From assembly GCA_021776175.1 (NCBI GenBank), contig JAJFGJ010000029.1, forward strand, positions 1 through 64,000: DNA of 64,000 nucleotides, written 5' to 3'. The stretch comes from Kiloniellaceae bacterium (GTDB taxonomy: Bacteria; Pseudomonadota; Alphaproteobacteria; Kiloniellales; J153). Numbering within the stretch: the first letter of the stretch is position 1; each line of letters opens with the position of its first letter. The translations under genes and the position numbers were made by a program. The notes below the pieces were generated by a model, which saw only the letters and a list, made by a program, of their open reading frames with translations, was not told where the DNA came from and made no database searches. Below are positions 1-8,499 of the stretch, piece after piece.

Positions 1-41
1 ACTTGCGTGTGTACCTAGTTAATAGATTGAAACTAAAGAGT

Positions 42-226
42 CCCCTCCCCCCTTTGTGGGGGTGGGTTTGGGTGGGGGTTAGCGCGTCGGCGCGTCAAGA
101 GACTCACTTTTTTCTTTCCGTGCCGCCGCGAGGCGGCAAGAACCCAAGGCAAGCAAGAAAAGAGTCGCGTGACGCGCCGACGCGCTTGCCCCCACCCCCG
201 CCCACCCCCGCGGGGGGGGAGGGGGA
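42..226. repeat. Dispersed palindromic element, full copy 1
   Basis: This is an imperfect inverted repeat. A C-rich then G-rich outer arm leads into a core AGCGCGTCGGCGCGTCA, followed by a GAGACTC-like motif. After a loop of roughly 60 bases the reverse complement of the core returns, and the element ends in another C/G-rich arm and a T run. The 16-17-base cores of the two arms match exactly. A second full copy lies at 59794-59972 and a half copy at 13892-13970. It fills most of the first 258 bases, where I see no gene. It may fold in RNA and act as a terminator or mRNA end, but that is inference. Confidence 0.75.
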
Positions 227-258
227 TTTTTTTTGTGTATCCCAATCGAACCGCCACA

Positions 259-1011
259 CTAGCGGCCGGACAAACTGTCGACGATACCGGGCAAGTCGGC
301 ATGGCGCTCGCACACCGCCTCGGCCGAGGTGGTGTCCTTATCGTGGGCGCGCGAGGCGGTGAAAAGAATCGCCTTCATGCCCAACGATTGCGGCCCCTTG
401 ACGTCGTTGTGATCGCGGTCGCCGATGTGAACCAATTCTTCCAGCTTCAGGCCTAGTTCCGCCGCCGCCTTGTCGAACATGGCGCGGTGCGGCTTGGAAT
501 GGCCGACCTCGTCGGAAAAGGCGAAGCCGCTGAAGTGTTGCTTTATCCCGTGCTTTTCCAGCACCGCGCGCAGGCCGCCGGCGGGGGTGACGATGGTATC
601 CGACACGACGCAAAGCTTATAGCGCTTCGCCAGGTCCGCCAGAGCCTCGGCGATGCCCTCGATCATGTCAGGCGAAATCTCGACCTCCATGGACTCGTGG
701 GCCTGGACCACGCGGGCGAAGTCCGCCGCCGGCAAGGTCCGGCCCAGGCCGTCCAAGATCACCGCCAAGCGCTCGGCGATGGTCCAGGTGACGAACTGCT
801 TGTGCCAGACCTCGTTAAAGGCGGCATCGCCGACATTGTAGGCCAGCTCGACCCGTGCGGCGTCTATGGGCTCAAGCGCGTTCAGCGCCTCCCACAGGAG
901 ATAGCGGCGCTCCGCCTTCTTGGATCGAAGCCCCTGGGCCGCGCGTACCGGTTCGTCCGATTCATCGCGCACCATGGTGTCCCAAAGGTCGAAGGTCACG
1001 CCCTTGATCAT
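259..1011 (-). CDS. HAD-superfamily hydrolase
   Basis: This is a 250-residue protein of the haloacid dehalogenase superfamily. Motif I near the N-terminus reads FDLWDT, so the nucleophile Asp is at residue 8. The position two residues later, Asp in most HAD phosphatases, is Trp here. Motif II lies in VVSDT, motif III is a Lys in the GHSKPH stretch, and motif IV is the GDRDHNDVKG loop. The W at motif I +2 resembles dehalogenase-type or uncharacterised members, so the substrate cannot be named. The gene follows the sigma-54 regulator on the same strand by 89 bases and may be cotranscribed. The ATG start is unambiguous by length. Confidence 0.8.
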   Translation of the reverse strand: MIKGVTFDLWDTMVRDESDEPVRAAQGLRSKKAERRYLLWEALNALEPIDAARVELAYNVGDAAFNEVWHKQFVTWTIAERLAVILDGLGRTLPAADFARVVQAHESMEVEISPDMIEGIAEALADLAKRYKLCVVSDTIVTPAGGLRAVLEKHGIKQHFSGFAFSDEVGHSKPHRAMFDKAAAELGLKLEELVHIGDRDHNDVKGPQSLGMKAILFTASRAHDKDTTSAEAVCERHADLPGIVDSLSGR

Positions 1012-1100
1012 GTCTGTTTCCGCCCTGTGCCCAAGAAGGCGCGAAAGCTAGCCTTCCGGCCTGCCAAGAGCAAGTGGGCGCGTGCCCGAGTCCCAGCTTT

Positions 1101-2435
1101 TCACGGGCCGGCGGCGCGGGCCCAGACGTGGCGCTTGCGGTGCAGGGTCGAGGGATCGATGCCGAGTTGTTGGGCCGCCTTGGTTATGTTGCCGCCGCTT
1201 TCGGCAAGCGCGGCCTCTATGGCCTCGCGCTCTATGTCCTTGAGGCGTCCGCGCGGCGGCTGGGTCTCTTGCAGGAACGCGGGCAGCATATGGCAGCGCA
1301 CCTTGGGACCGTTGTGCATAACGGCAACATGGCGGATTACATTTTGTAACTCACGCACGTTGCCCGGCCAGGTGTAGTCCGCCAGAACCCGCTCAACCTC
1401 CGGATCGAAATCGCGGAAATTCTTGCCCTCCTCGCGCGACGCCTTGGCCAGAAAGTCGCGCGCCAGGAGCCCGATATCCTCGCCCCGCTCGCGCAGGGGC
1501 GGGATATGGAGCGGCACCACATGCAGGCGGTAGTAAAGGTCTTCGCGCAGCCGCCCGGCCCGGACCTCGGCCCAGGGGTCCCGGTTGGTCGCGCAGATCA
1601 GGCGCACATCGACCTGCTGGATCTCGTCGCTGCCGACCGCTTGAACCGCGCCGCTCTGCGCGAAGCGCAGCAGCTTGGACTGCATGGCGAGTTCCATTTC
1701 GCATATCTCGTCGAGAAACAGGGTCCCGCCATGGGCGCGGCGCGCGGCCCCCATGCGCGCGCCGTGGGCGCCGGTAAAGGCGCCCTTGGCGTGGCCGAAA
1801 ACCTCTGACTCCATCAAATCGCGCGCGATGGCGGCGCAGTTCAGAACCACCAAGGGCGCGCCGGGGTCCACACCGCACCCATGGACCGCCTGGGCGCAAA
1901 CTTCCTTGCCGGATCCGCTCTCACCGGTGATGAAGACGGCGGCCTTGCTGGGACCGGCGCTCTCGATGGCGCGGTAGAGGGCCTGCATGGGCAGGGCGGC
2001 GCCCAGGAAGCCGTGAAACCGCGCGCGGGCCATGCCCTCCAAAAGACCGGCGAGGCCTTGGCGCTCCAAGGCGTTGCGCAGGGTCACGGCCAGGCGCTCC
2101 GCCTTGAAGGGCTTGGCCAGGAAATCGTAGGCCCCGGCGCGCATGGCCTCGACCGCGGCCTCGACTCCGCCATGGGCCGTGATCGCGACAACCGCCGTCG
2201 GCGCGCCGGACGCCAAGGTCCGTTCCAGCACCTCCAAGCCGTTCATGTCCGGCAGTTTTAGATCGAGCAGCATGACTGTCGGCGGACGAACCGCGACCCG
2301 CTCCAAGGCCGCCGCCCCGGTCGCGACGTGTTCCAGCGCGATCTCTTCGCCGGCCAGATAGCGGCGATAAATCCAAGCCATGGCTGGATCGTCCTCCACT
2401 AGAAGAACACGGGGGCGGGAGGGTCCGTTAACCAT
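1101..2435 (-). CDS. Sigma-54-dependent response regulator (NtrC/LuxO-like)
   Basis: This is a 444-residue three-domain regulator. A receiver domain (about 8-125) carries the acidic pair in VEDD and the phosphoacceptor Asp58 in LLDLK. A central AAA+ domain (about 145-370) has Walker A GESGSGKE, the sigma-54 contact motif GAFTGA and Walker B GTLFLDE. A C-terminal Fis-type helix-turn-helix ends in NITKAAQQLGIDPSTLHRK. I chose the ATG at 2435 because GAGGCG lies just upstream and the receiver begins immediately. A longer frame continues upstream but crosses the perfect palindrome at 2454-2480. No partner kinase is adjacent; the only one in the window is 54 kb away. It diverges from the FAD oxidoreductase gene and may control it. 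Confidence 0.92.
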   Translation of the reverse strand: MVNGPSRPRVLLVEDDPAMAWIYRRYLAGEEIALEHVATGAAALERVAVRPPTVMLLDLKLPDMNGLEVLERTLASGAPTAVVAITAHGGVEAAVEAMRAGAYDFLAKPFKAERLAVTLRNALERQGLAGLLEGMARARFHGFLGAALPMQALYRAIESAGPSKAAVFITGESGSGKEVCAQAVHGCGVDPGAPLVVLNCAAIARDLMESEVFGHAKGAFTGAHGARMGAARRAHGGTLFLDEICEMELAMQSKLLRFAQSGAVQAVGSDEIQQVDVRLICATNRDPWAEVRAGRLREDLYYRLHVVPLHIPPLRERGEDIGLLARDFLAKASREEGKNFRDFDPEVERVLADYTWPGNVRELQNVIRHVAVMHNGPKVRCHMLPAFLQETQPPRGRLKDIEREAIEAALAESGGNITKAAQQLGIDPSTLHRKRHVWARAAGP

Positions 2436-2453
2436 ATGTTTCGCCTCGGTTTT

Positions 2454-2480
2454 CACAATACAATCATAGATTGTATTGTG
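2454..2480. promoter_or_regulatory. Perfect 27-bp inverted repeat, probable operator
   Basis: CACAATACAATC, then ATA, then GATTGTATTGTG: two 12-base arms that are exact reverse complements around a 3-base centre. It lies in the divergent region between the sigma-54 regulator (start 2435) and the FAD oxidoreductase (start 2643). Only 18 bases separate it from the regulator start codon. The inner TACAATC/GATTGTA resembles half-sites used by GntR-type repressors, but no GntR gene is visible in the window, so the binding protein is unknown. Confidence 0.7.
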
Positions 2481-2564
2481 CCTTGACCCAAGCAGCCTTT
2501 GACCGTGGAAAGCCGCTTTGCTCCGAATTTTATGGTTAATGCGAATATAGGATAGTTTGCGTCC

Positions 2565-2590
2565 GGTCCGCGAAGTTACACTCGCGGACC
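2565..2590 (+). promoter_or_regulatory. Leader hairpin upstream of the FAD oxidoreductase
   Basis: GGTCCGCG and CGCGGACC form a perfect 8-bp stem around a 10-base loop, followed by TTGAGTTTATTTT. It sits 52 bases before the start codon at 2643. It could be a leader structure or a weak attenuator; function is not shown. Confidence 0.4.
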
Positions 2591-2642
2591 TTGAGTTTAT
2601 TTTCCGGCTTTCGAGCGGACAGGAACTAGGAGACGTGCGGCT

Positions 2643-3947
2643 ATGGCAAAGGACTTCGACGCCATCATCATCGGCGCCGGTATTATCGGCGCCGCGACCG
2701 CCCTGGCCATGGCCCGCAAGGGCTGGAAGACGCTCAGCCTCGACAAGCTGCCGGCCGCCGGTTACGGCTCGACCTCGGGCTCCTGCGCCATTATCCGGCC
2801 GTACTATTCGACCGTGGACGGCTCCGCCATCGCCTACGAGAGCCACTTCTACTGGAAAGACTGGGAGAAATTCCTGGGCGCCCCGGATGAACGCGGCCTG
2901 GCCCGCTACGTCGATTGCGGGTGCATCGTCATGAAGACCGAGGGCAACAAGGCTCTAAAGCCCACCATGGCGCTCATGGATACCATCGGCTGCCCCTACG
3001 AGGAACTGACGCCCGAGCAGCTCAAACAACGCCTGCCGATCGTCAATACCGAGTCCTTTGGGCCCGCCAAGCGGCCCGAGGACTCCGGCTTCGGCGAGCC
3101 CAATGGCAAAAGCATGGAGGGCGCGGTCCTGTTCCCGGCCGGGGGCTATGTGACCGATCCGCAACTTGCCACCCACAACCTGCAGCGCGCGGCCGAGGCC
3201 CAGGGCGCGGTCTTCCGCTTCAAGGTGTCGGTCACGGAAATTCTCCAGGAAGGCGGGCGCGCCGCGGGCGTGAAACTGGACAACGGCGAGACCCTGCGCG
3301 CCCCGGTGGTAATCAACATCGCGGGTCCCCATTCCTTCAAGATCAACCGCCTGGCCGGGGTCGAGGAAGGCATGAAGATCAAGACCCGGGCCCTGCGTCA
3401 CGAGGTCGCCCATGTCCCCTCCCCCCAAGGTTACAATTTCGAGCGCGACGGCACGGTGTTCTCGGACAGCGACATCGCGACCTACTTCCGGCCCGAAATG
3501 GGCAACCACCTGCTCATCGGCAGCGAGGACCCGCCCTGCGATACCCAGGAATGGGTCGACCCGGACGACTTCAACCGCGAATTCACCGAGCAGTGGAAAG
3601 TTCAGGTCATGCGCGTCGGCCAGCGCATCCCGGACTTGGGCATTCCCAGCAAGACCAAGGGCGTGGTCGAACTCTACGACGTGACCGACGACTGGATTCC
3701 GATTTACGATAAATCGGACCTGCCGGGCTTTTACATGGGCGTGGGGTCGAGCGGCAATCAGTTCAAGAACGCGCCCATCGCCGGCGAGATGATGGCCGAC
3801 CTGGTGGAAGCCTGCGAGGGCGGCCGCGACCATGACCGCGACCCGGTCAGCTTCACCCTGAAATACACCGGCCGCGAGGTCAGCCTCGGCTTCTATTCCC
3901 GCCTGCGCGAGATCAATAAGGACAGCAGCTTCTCGGTCCTGGGCTAG
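2643..3947 (+). CDS. FAD-dependent amine/amino-acid oxidoreductase (DAO family)
   Basis: This 434-residue flavoprotein starts with the dinucleotide-binding motif IIIGAGIIGAATA (residues about 8-20). A GSTSGSCAIIR stretch follows, typical of the FAD contacts in sarcosine oxidase beta and dimethylglycine dehydrogenase-like proteins, and the C-terminal FAD-closing segment reads GFYMGVGSSGNQFKNAP. Such enzymes oxidise secondary or tertiary amines. The ATG follows AGGAGACG. A palindrome and a leader hairpin precede it. The divergent sigma-54 regulator and the nearby MttB-family gene suggest a role in methylated-amine breakdown, but the substrate is inferred only. Confidence 0.87.
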   Translation: MAKDFDAIIIGAGIIGAATALAMARKGWKTLSLDKLPAAGYGSTSGSCAIIRPYYSTVDGSAIAYESHFYWKDWEKFLGAPDERGLARYVDCGCIVMKTEGNKALKPTMALMDTIGCPYEELTPEQLKQRLPIVNTESFGPAKRPEDSGFGEPNGKSMEGAVLFPAGGYVTDPQLATHNLQRAAEAQGAVFRFKVSVTEILQEGGRAAGVKLDNGETLRAPVVINIAGPHSFKINRLAGVEEGMKIKTRALRHEVAHVPSPQGYNFERDGTVFSDSDIATYFRPEMGNHLLIGSEDPPCDTQEWVDPDDFNREFTEQWKVQVMRVGQRIPDLGIPSKTKGVVELYDVTDDWIPIYDKSDLPGFYMGVGSSGNQFKNAPIAGEMMADLVEACEGGRDHDRDPVSFTLKYTGREVSLGFYSRLREINKDSSFSVLG

Positions 3948-4000
3948 GCCGCCAACTAATCAGAAAGCCGCCATCCCGGACTTGATCCGGTTTAACTTCA

Positions 4001-4045
4001 TTTCCTCTCCCCCCCAGCCCTCCCCGTAAGTGAGGGAGGGAGAAA
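4001..4045. repeat. Possible remnant of the palindromic element / hairpin
   Basis: A C-rich stretch, a short spacer and GAGGGAGGG resemble the outer right arm of the element at 59794-59972 but lack its GCGCGTC core. It can fold into a stem of about eight base pairs after the FAD oxidoreductase gene and could end its transcript. Confidence 0.4.
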
Positions 4046-4127
4046 CAGTCGCGGCACCCTCAAATCCCCATCAACTTCTGTTACAGTCTTTTCCCGGTCA
4101 GCCCTTTAGCTGGTTTTGGCAATAAAA

Positions 4128-4138
4128 GGGGGGGGGGG
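4128..4138 (+). repeat. Eleven-G homopolymer at the MFS ribosome-binding position
   Basis: Eleven consecutive G residues end nine bases before the ATG at 4148, so the tract occupies the Shine-Dalgarno position. Such tracts can slip, altering spacing or strength of the translation signal. Confidence 0.7.
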
Positions 4139-4147
4139 TGCTGTACG

Positions 4148-5317
4148 ATGGGAATCAATCGGTGGATGGTGCTGGTGATCCTCCTTATGGGCAGGCTGAG
4201 TGTTGGAATCCAGTTTCAGTCCACGGGTTCTGTCGCGCCCTTCCTGATTCAGGACTTCGGTATCGGCTATGACCAGATCGGCACGCTCATCGGCCTGTAC
4301 ATGATTCCAGGTCTGATTCTGGCTATACCCGCCGGCCATCTCGGTAAGCGGTTCGGTGACCGACAGGTCGTGTCGGCGGCCATAGTGCTGATGATCGCGG
4401 GCGGAATTGTCTCAGGCATGGCGGAAGATCATGCGGGGCTGGTCACCGGCCGTCTGATCGGAGGGACCGGAGCCGCTTTCCTTTTCGTGTTGCTGATGAA
4501 GATGATGAGCGACTGGTTCACCGGTAAGGATCTGTTCTTTGGCATGTCGATTTTCATAATTGGCTGGCCGGTCGGGATCGCAGCCGCTCAGGCGGCCCAA
4601 GGGCCGATCGCTGAACAGACGTCTTGGAACATGGTGTTTCTGTTGACGGCGGTAGCGAGCTCCGCCGCCCTTATCGCCGTCGCCGGTTTCTACCGTCCAC
4701 CGCCCGATTCCGGTGAAGTGGCCGCTCACAATGCCGCCCCCGGATTGAGCGGTCAGGAAATCTGGCTCGTCTGTGTCGCCGGCGTCATGTGGATGCTGAT
4801 CAATGGCGCCTACCTGGTGATGCTCAGCTTCGGGCCGGTTCTTCTGATCGAACAGGGTGCATCGATCGTTGCATCCGGCCAGGTCGTCAGCTTGATGTCC
4901 TGGGTATTTCTGTTTGCTCTGCCGTTGGGCGGGTATGTAGCGACGCGTTACGGAATCCCGGATATGGTGCTGGTGTCCGGTTTGATCGTCTGCGTGGCTC
5001 TCGGTGTTGTTATCCCCTACACGTCGGTTCCCGTGGTCACCTTCGCGCTGTTTGGCATCGCCTACGCGGTCGCCGTCCCAGTGGTGTCATCCTTGCCGGC
5101 CCTGGTGCTGCGTCCCAAAAACCGGGGGCCAGGCATTGGCCTTTTCCAACTTTGGTATTTCGCCGGCTCCGCCTGCATGCCGATTGCCGCCGGGTTTATC
5201 CAGGACTGGACGGGCGGAGCCACCGCGCCATTGTTGTTTGCCGCCGGGATGATGTTCGCTGTTTTGTGCCTTCACGGCGTATTCCGCTATGAGCATCATC
5301 GGCTGGCAGGGGGTTGA
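4148..5317 (+). CDS. Major facilitator superfamily transporter
   Basis: This is a 389-residue integral membrane protein with about twelve hydrophobic helices and a cytoplasmic loop after helix 6 (around PPPDSGEVAAHN). The loop between helices 2 and 3 has the MFS signature form GHLGKRFGDRQ. Overall composition resembles CynX/NarK-type carriers, but the substrate cannot be read from sequence. Its codon use is less GC-biased than neighbouring genes, and it starts behind an 11-G tract. It is convergent with the truncated GrdB-like gene 16 bases away. I suspect recent acquisition that may have clipped that neighbour. Confidence 0.88.
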   Translation: MGINRWMVLVILLMGRLSVGIQFQSTGSVAPFLIQDFGIGYDQIGTLIGLYMIPGLILAIPAGHLGKRFGDRQVVSAAIVLMIAGGIVSGMAEDHAGLVTGRLIGGTGAAFLFVLLMKMMSDWFTGKDLFFGMSIFIIGWPVGIAAAQAAQGPIAEQTSWNMVFLLTAVASSAALIAVAGFYRPPPDSGEVAAHNAAPGLSGQEIWLVCVAGVMWMLINGAYLVMLSFGPVLLIEQGASIVASGQVVSLMSWVFLFALPLGGYVATRYGIPDMVLVSGLIVCVALGVVIPYTSVPVVTFALFGIAYAVAVPVVSSLPALVLRPKNRGPGIGLFQLWYFAGSACMPIAAGFIQDWTGGATAPLLFAAGMMFAVLCLHGVFRYEHHRLAGG

Positions 5318-5332
5318 TAGCGAGGATACGCT

Positions 5333-5638
5333 CTACTGACGCATGGGATCGACGGCGGCATGGGTGTTGAGCAGGTCATGGTCCCGCGCGCTATCTCCTG
5401 AGTAAACCTTATAGAATTTCGCGTTTGCGTCGCGGGCTCCTGCCGCCGTGGCGATGAGAGCAAGACGGCACGCGTCGAGCGGTTTTCTCAAGGCTTGGAA
5501 AAGAACTTCGCCAAAATGCGCCCATTCGTAAGGCGCGCCATAGCCCAGCGTCTGATAGCAATCGCGAATACGCATGCGGTAAGAGATGGGCGCATCGTGC
5601 GTGGGTGCGAAAACAAAGTCGTTGCCAGGCGTGACCAT
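5333..5638 (-). CDS. Short GrdB/PrdB-like reductase fragment, probably truncated
   Basis: This is a 101-residue frame starting two bases after the MttB-family stop. The stretch ISYRMRIRDCYQTLGYGAPY and the later PLDACRLALIATAA resemble the N-terminus of glycine/betaine/D-proline reductase B-like proteins (GRDB family), which are normally several hundred residues long. Here the frame ends at TAG, next to the convergent MFS gene, and the catalytic (seleno)cysteine region is absent. It is either a degraded gene or a short derivative. The family call is from memory of the pattern and is tentative. It is likely cotranscribed with the methyltransferase gene. Confidence 0.5.
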   Translation of the reverse strand: MVTPGNDFVFAPTHDAPISYRMRIRDCYQTLGYGAPYEWAHFGEVLFQALRKPLDACRLALIATAAGARDANAKFYKVYSGDSARDHDLLNTHAAVDPMRQ

Positions 5639-5640
5639 GA

Positions 5641-7206
5641 TCAGTAGTCCGTCGGCGCGCCGCCTTCTTCCTTGCGCTTGGCGACGAAGGCCTGGAGTTC
5701 CTCGTCAATGGCCGGGTCGATGGGCGGGGCTTCGAACTCGGCCAGAATCTTTTTCCAAATCTTGTTGGCCCGCTCGGGGGTCCGAACGGCACCGCTTTCC
5801 GACCAGTTCTCGAAATTCGACCAGTCCGATAAAAACGGTTGGTAAAAGGCGGTCTCGTACCGGGCCTGAGTATGCTCGCAGCCGAAGAAATGCCCGCCCG
5901 GCCCGACTTCCTTGATGGCGTCGAAGGCGATGTCCTCTTCGGTGGTGCCGACCGGCTGCATATAGGCGATCATCTGTTGCAGGGTTTCGCAGTCCATGAC
6001 GAACTTCTCGTAGGAGGCGCAGAGACCGCCTTCCAGCCAGCCCGCCGCGTGATAGACCATATTGACGCGCGAGGAGACCGCCGCCCAAAGCGAAAACGCG
6101 CTCTCCCAGGCCGACTGACTATCCGGGCAGTTCGCGGCGCAGGCGTTGGAGGCGCGCAAGGGCAGGCCGTAGAAGCGCGCCATCTGCCCCGACATCTGGG
6201 TCGCGCGCATGTAATCGGGGGTCCCGAATGCGGGCGCGCCGGTTTTCATATCGACGTTCGAGGTAAAGGTGCCGATGGCCGTGGGGCAACCCGGATTGAT
6301 GAGTTGCATCAGGACGATCGCGGCCAGGCCCTCGGCCATGGACTGCGCGACCGCGCCGGCCATGGTCACCGGCGCCATGGCCCCGGCCAGGGTAAAGGGC
6401 GTGACGACCGTGGGCTGGCCGCGCCGGGTCATGCGCATGGCGCCGTCGATCATGGGATAGTCGTGCTTGAGCGGCGAGGTGGAATTGATATTCGTGTATA
6501 GGCGCGGTGTCGCGTCGAATTCCTCATGAGTCAAACCACCCGCGATGCGGACCATTTCCATCACGTCCTCGACCCGCTCCTTCCCCAGGCTGTAGGCATG
6601 GACAACCTTGTCGGTCATGATCAGCTTGTCGTAGAGGCAATCCAGGTGCCGGACCGAGGCATGAATGTCGATCGGCTCGACCGGGTAACCGCCGGCGAAG
6701 TGGATGCAGTTGAAGTACTGCGTCAGCTTGATCAGATCGCGATACGATTCGCGCGTCCCGGTGCGCCGGCCGCGGTCGAGGTCGGAACAGTTCGGCGGGC
6801 TGGAAACATTGCCGAAGGTCATGCCCTTGCCGCCGATTTCGATACGCCGTTCGGGATTGCGCGGGGTCAGGGTAAAGCTGGACGGCACGGTCTTGAGTTG
6901 TTCCATGACCATGTCGCGGCCCATGCGGATATTCTCGCCCTCGACGATACAGTCCGCTTTTCGCAGGATCTCCACGGCCTCGGGGTTCAGGAATTCGATG
7001 CCGATTTCCTCCAGGACCCGCATGGCGCCGTTGTGAATGGCCTGAACGCCGTCTTCGTTCAGGGGTTCCGTCGGCTTGTCGGTATTGACCGGCAGGCTCC
7101 AGGGCTGTTGCGTGATCGCCGGCCCCTTGCCGCGGGTATTGCCGGCGCGGCCGCCGCTACGCCGTCCCCGTTTCGGCACGGCGCTCACCAAGGCATCGCT
7201 ATCCAT
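5641..7206 (-). CDS. MttB-family (non-pyrrolysine) amine methyltransferase homologue
   Basis: This is a 521-residue protein of the trimethylamine methyltransferase MttB superfamily. The frame is uninterrupted, so there is no in-frame amber codon for pyrrolysine. Characterised non-Pyl relatives demethylate quaternary amines such as glycine betaine or carnitine, passing methyl to a corrinoid protein. No corrinoid protein or RamA-type activator is encoded in this window. I prefer the ATG at 7206. A GTG at 7212 is equally in frame and closer to the AGGGAG ribosome site. It heads toward the GrdB-like fragment and follows the class V aminotransferase by 120 bases on the same strand. Substrate is unknown. 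Confidence 0.85.
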   Translation of the reverse strand: MDSDALVSAVPKRGRRSGGRAGNTRGKGPAITQQPWSLPVNTDKPTEPLNEDGVQAIHNGAMRVLEEIGIEFLNPEAVEILRKADCIVEGENIRMGRDMVMEQLKTVPSSFTLTPRNPERRIEIGGKGMTFGNVSSPPNCSDLDRGRRTGTRESYRDLIKLTQYFNCIHFAGGYPVEPIDIHASVRHLDCLYDKLIMTDKVVHAYSLGKERVEDVMEMVRIAGGLTHEEFDATPRLYTNINSTSPLKHDYPMIDGAMRMTRRGQPTVVTPFTLAGAMAPVTMAGAVAQSMAEGLAAIVLMQLINPGCPTAIGTFTSNVDMKTGAPAFGTPDYMRATQMSGQMARFYGLPLRASNACAANCPDSQSAWESAFSLWAAVSSRVNMVYHAAGWLEGGLCASYEKFVMDCETLQQMIAYMQPVGTTEEDIAFDAIKEVGPGGHFFGCEHTQARYETAFYQPFLSDWSNFENWSESGAVRTPERANKIWKKILAEFEAPPIDPAIDEELQAFVAKRKEEGGAPTDY

Positions 7207-7326
7207 TCGCACTTCACTCCCTTTATGCCTACGTGGCGGAAAACATAGGTTTTCACGGTCATATCACGGCGGGACGGCGGCCATCCTCCTGTTTTCGACA
7301 CAAAGTTTCCGACCATGGGCGGGCGA

Positions 7327-8496
7327 TTACCCGTTTCGAACGGCGGCGCAGAAGCGCTCGATCTCTGCTTGCGTGTTGTAGTAGTGGACCGAAGCGCGGG
7401 CGACCGAGGACAGGCCCCGGGCGGCCAGATCCAGGCGGGCGTAAGCGGCGGTCGAGGTCGAAATGTTGATCCCCTCCCCGCGCAGGCGCGCCGCCAGAGC
7501 CGCGGGCTCTTCACCGGCCTTGTCGAAAGACACGATGCCGCAGCGTTTCGCGCCCAGATCGCGCACCGCGACCCCCTCGATCTTGGACAGGCTTTCGCGC
7601 AGGGCGGCGCCCAATTCCGCGACCCGCCGTTCGATGGCCGGCAGGCCCAGCTTCATGGCATAGCGCACCGCCTCGGCCAGTCCCAGGCGCCCGGCGATAT
7701 AGCTTTCCCAGTTTTCGAAACGCAGCGCGCCTTCGGCGAGCTTGTAGTCATCCCTCTCGCTCCAGGTCGCGGCGAGGAGATCGATAAAGGGCGGCTCCAG
7801 AGTCTCCACGATCTCGTGGCTGACATAGAGAAATCCCGTGCCGCGCGGCCCGCGCAGGAACTTACGCCCGGTGCCGGACAAGATGTGGCAGCCGATCTTG
7901 CCGACATCGAGATCGATCTGCCCGGCCGACTGGCAGGCATCGAGCAAATAGGTCAATCCGTGCTCGCGCGCGACCCGGCCGACCTCCACCGCCGGATTGA
8001 CCAAGCCGCCCTGGGTCGGCACATGGGTGATCGCGATCAACCGGGTCCTGGCCCCGATCAGGGCCGCCATGGCCTCGACATCGACCTGTCCCGAGGCATC
8101 GGACGGCGCCAGGTCGATCTCCAATCCACGGCGCTTGGCCTGTTGCAAAAAGGCCAGGTAGTTCGAGGCATACTCGGAGCCGTGGGTGATAATACGGTCG
8201 CCCTCGCGCAGGGGCAGGGCATAGAACGCCATGTCCCAGGCCCGGGTCGCGTTCTCCACATAGGCGATTTCGCCTGGGCGCGCCCCCAGCAGCGCGGCCA
8301 AGGCGGTGTAGAATCCTTGCAGCGCGCCCGAGGCAGCGTCGGCCGCCTCATAACCGCCGATTTCGCGCTCCAGAGTCAGATGATCGGCCACCGCCTTGTA
8401 AACCGGATCGGGCATGAGGGCCGCGCCGGCATTGTTGAAGTGAAGCACATTTTCGCAAGCCGGCGTATCGGCGCGCACGGCGGCAACATCGATCAT
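7327..8496 (-). CDS. Class V aminotransferase family PLP enzyme
   Basis: This is a 389-residue fold-type I PLP enzyme. Early it has [10 protein letters not shown], a substrate/PLP-binding loop. The PLP-contacting Asp-Gln lies in [10 protein letters not shown], and the Schiff-base Lys in [16 protein letters not shown]. The pattern fits the cysteine desulfurase, isopenicillin N epimerase and EgtE-like branch. No partner genes for Fe-S assembly or ergothioneine synthesis are nearby, so a role in the amine-catabolic cluster is more likely. The start is three bases after the ureohydrolase stop, indicating translational coupling. Confidence 0.83.
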   Translation of the reverse strand: MIDVAAVRADTPACENVLHFNNAGAALMPDPVYKAVADHLTLEREIGGYEAADAASGALQGFYTALAALLGARPGEIAYVENATRAWDMAFYALPLREGDRIITHGSEYASNYLAFLQQAKRRGLEIDLAPSDASGQVDVEAMAALIGARTRLIAITHVPTQGGLVNPAVEVGRVAREHGLTYLLDACQSAGQIDLDVGKIGCHILSGTGRKFLRGPRGTGFLYVSHEIVETLEPPFIDLLAATWSERDDYKLAEGALRFENWESYIAGRLGLAEAVRYAMKLGLPAIERRVAELGAALRESLSKIEGVAVRDLGAKRCGIVSFDKAGEEPAALAARLRGEGINISTSTAAYARLDLAARGLSSVARASVHYYNTQAEIERFCAAVRNG

Positions 8497-8499
8497 GGG

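Noticed and set aside
42..226. Tandem-like GC repeats considered as a CRISPR array.
   Set aside because: It is a single inverted repeat with no regular spacers, and no cas genes are present.
2507..2521. TGGAAAG ... TTTGC resembles a sigma-54 -24/-12 promoter upstream of the FAD oxidoreductase.
   Set aside because: The GG and GC are separated by 11 bases, while sigma-54 sites need 10.
5300..5360. TAG ending the GrdB-like frame considered as a pyrrolysine codon because an MttB-family gene is adjacent.
   Set aside because: The frame after TAG is the antisense of the MFS gene end and shows no GrdB similarity; the MttB frame itself has no amber.
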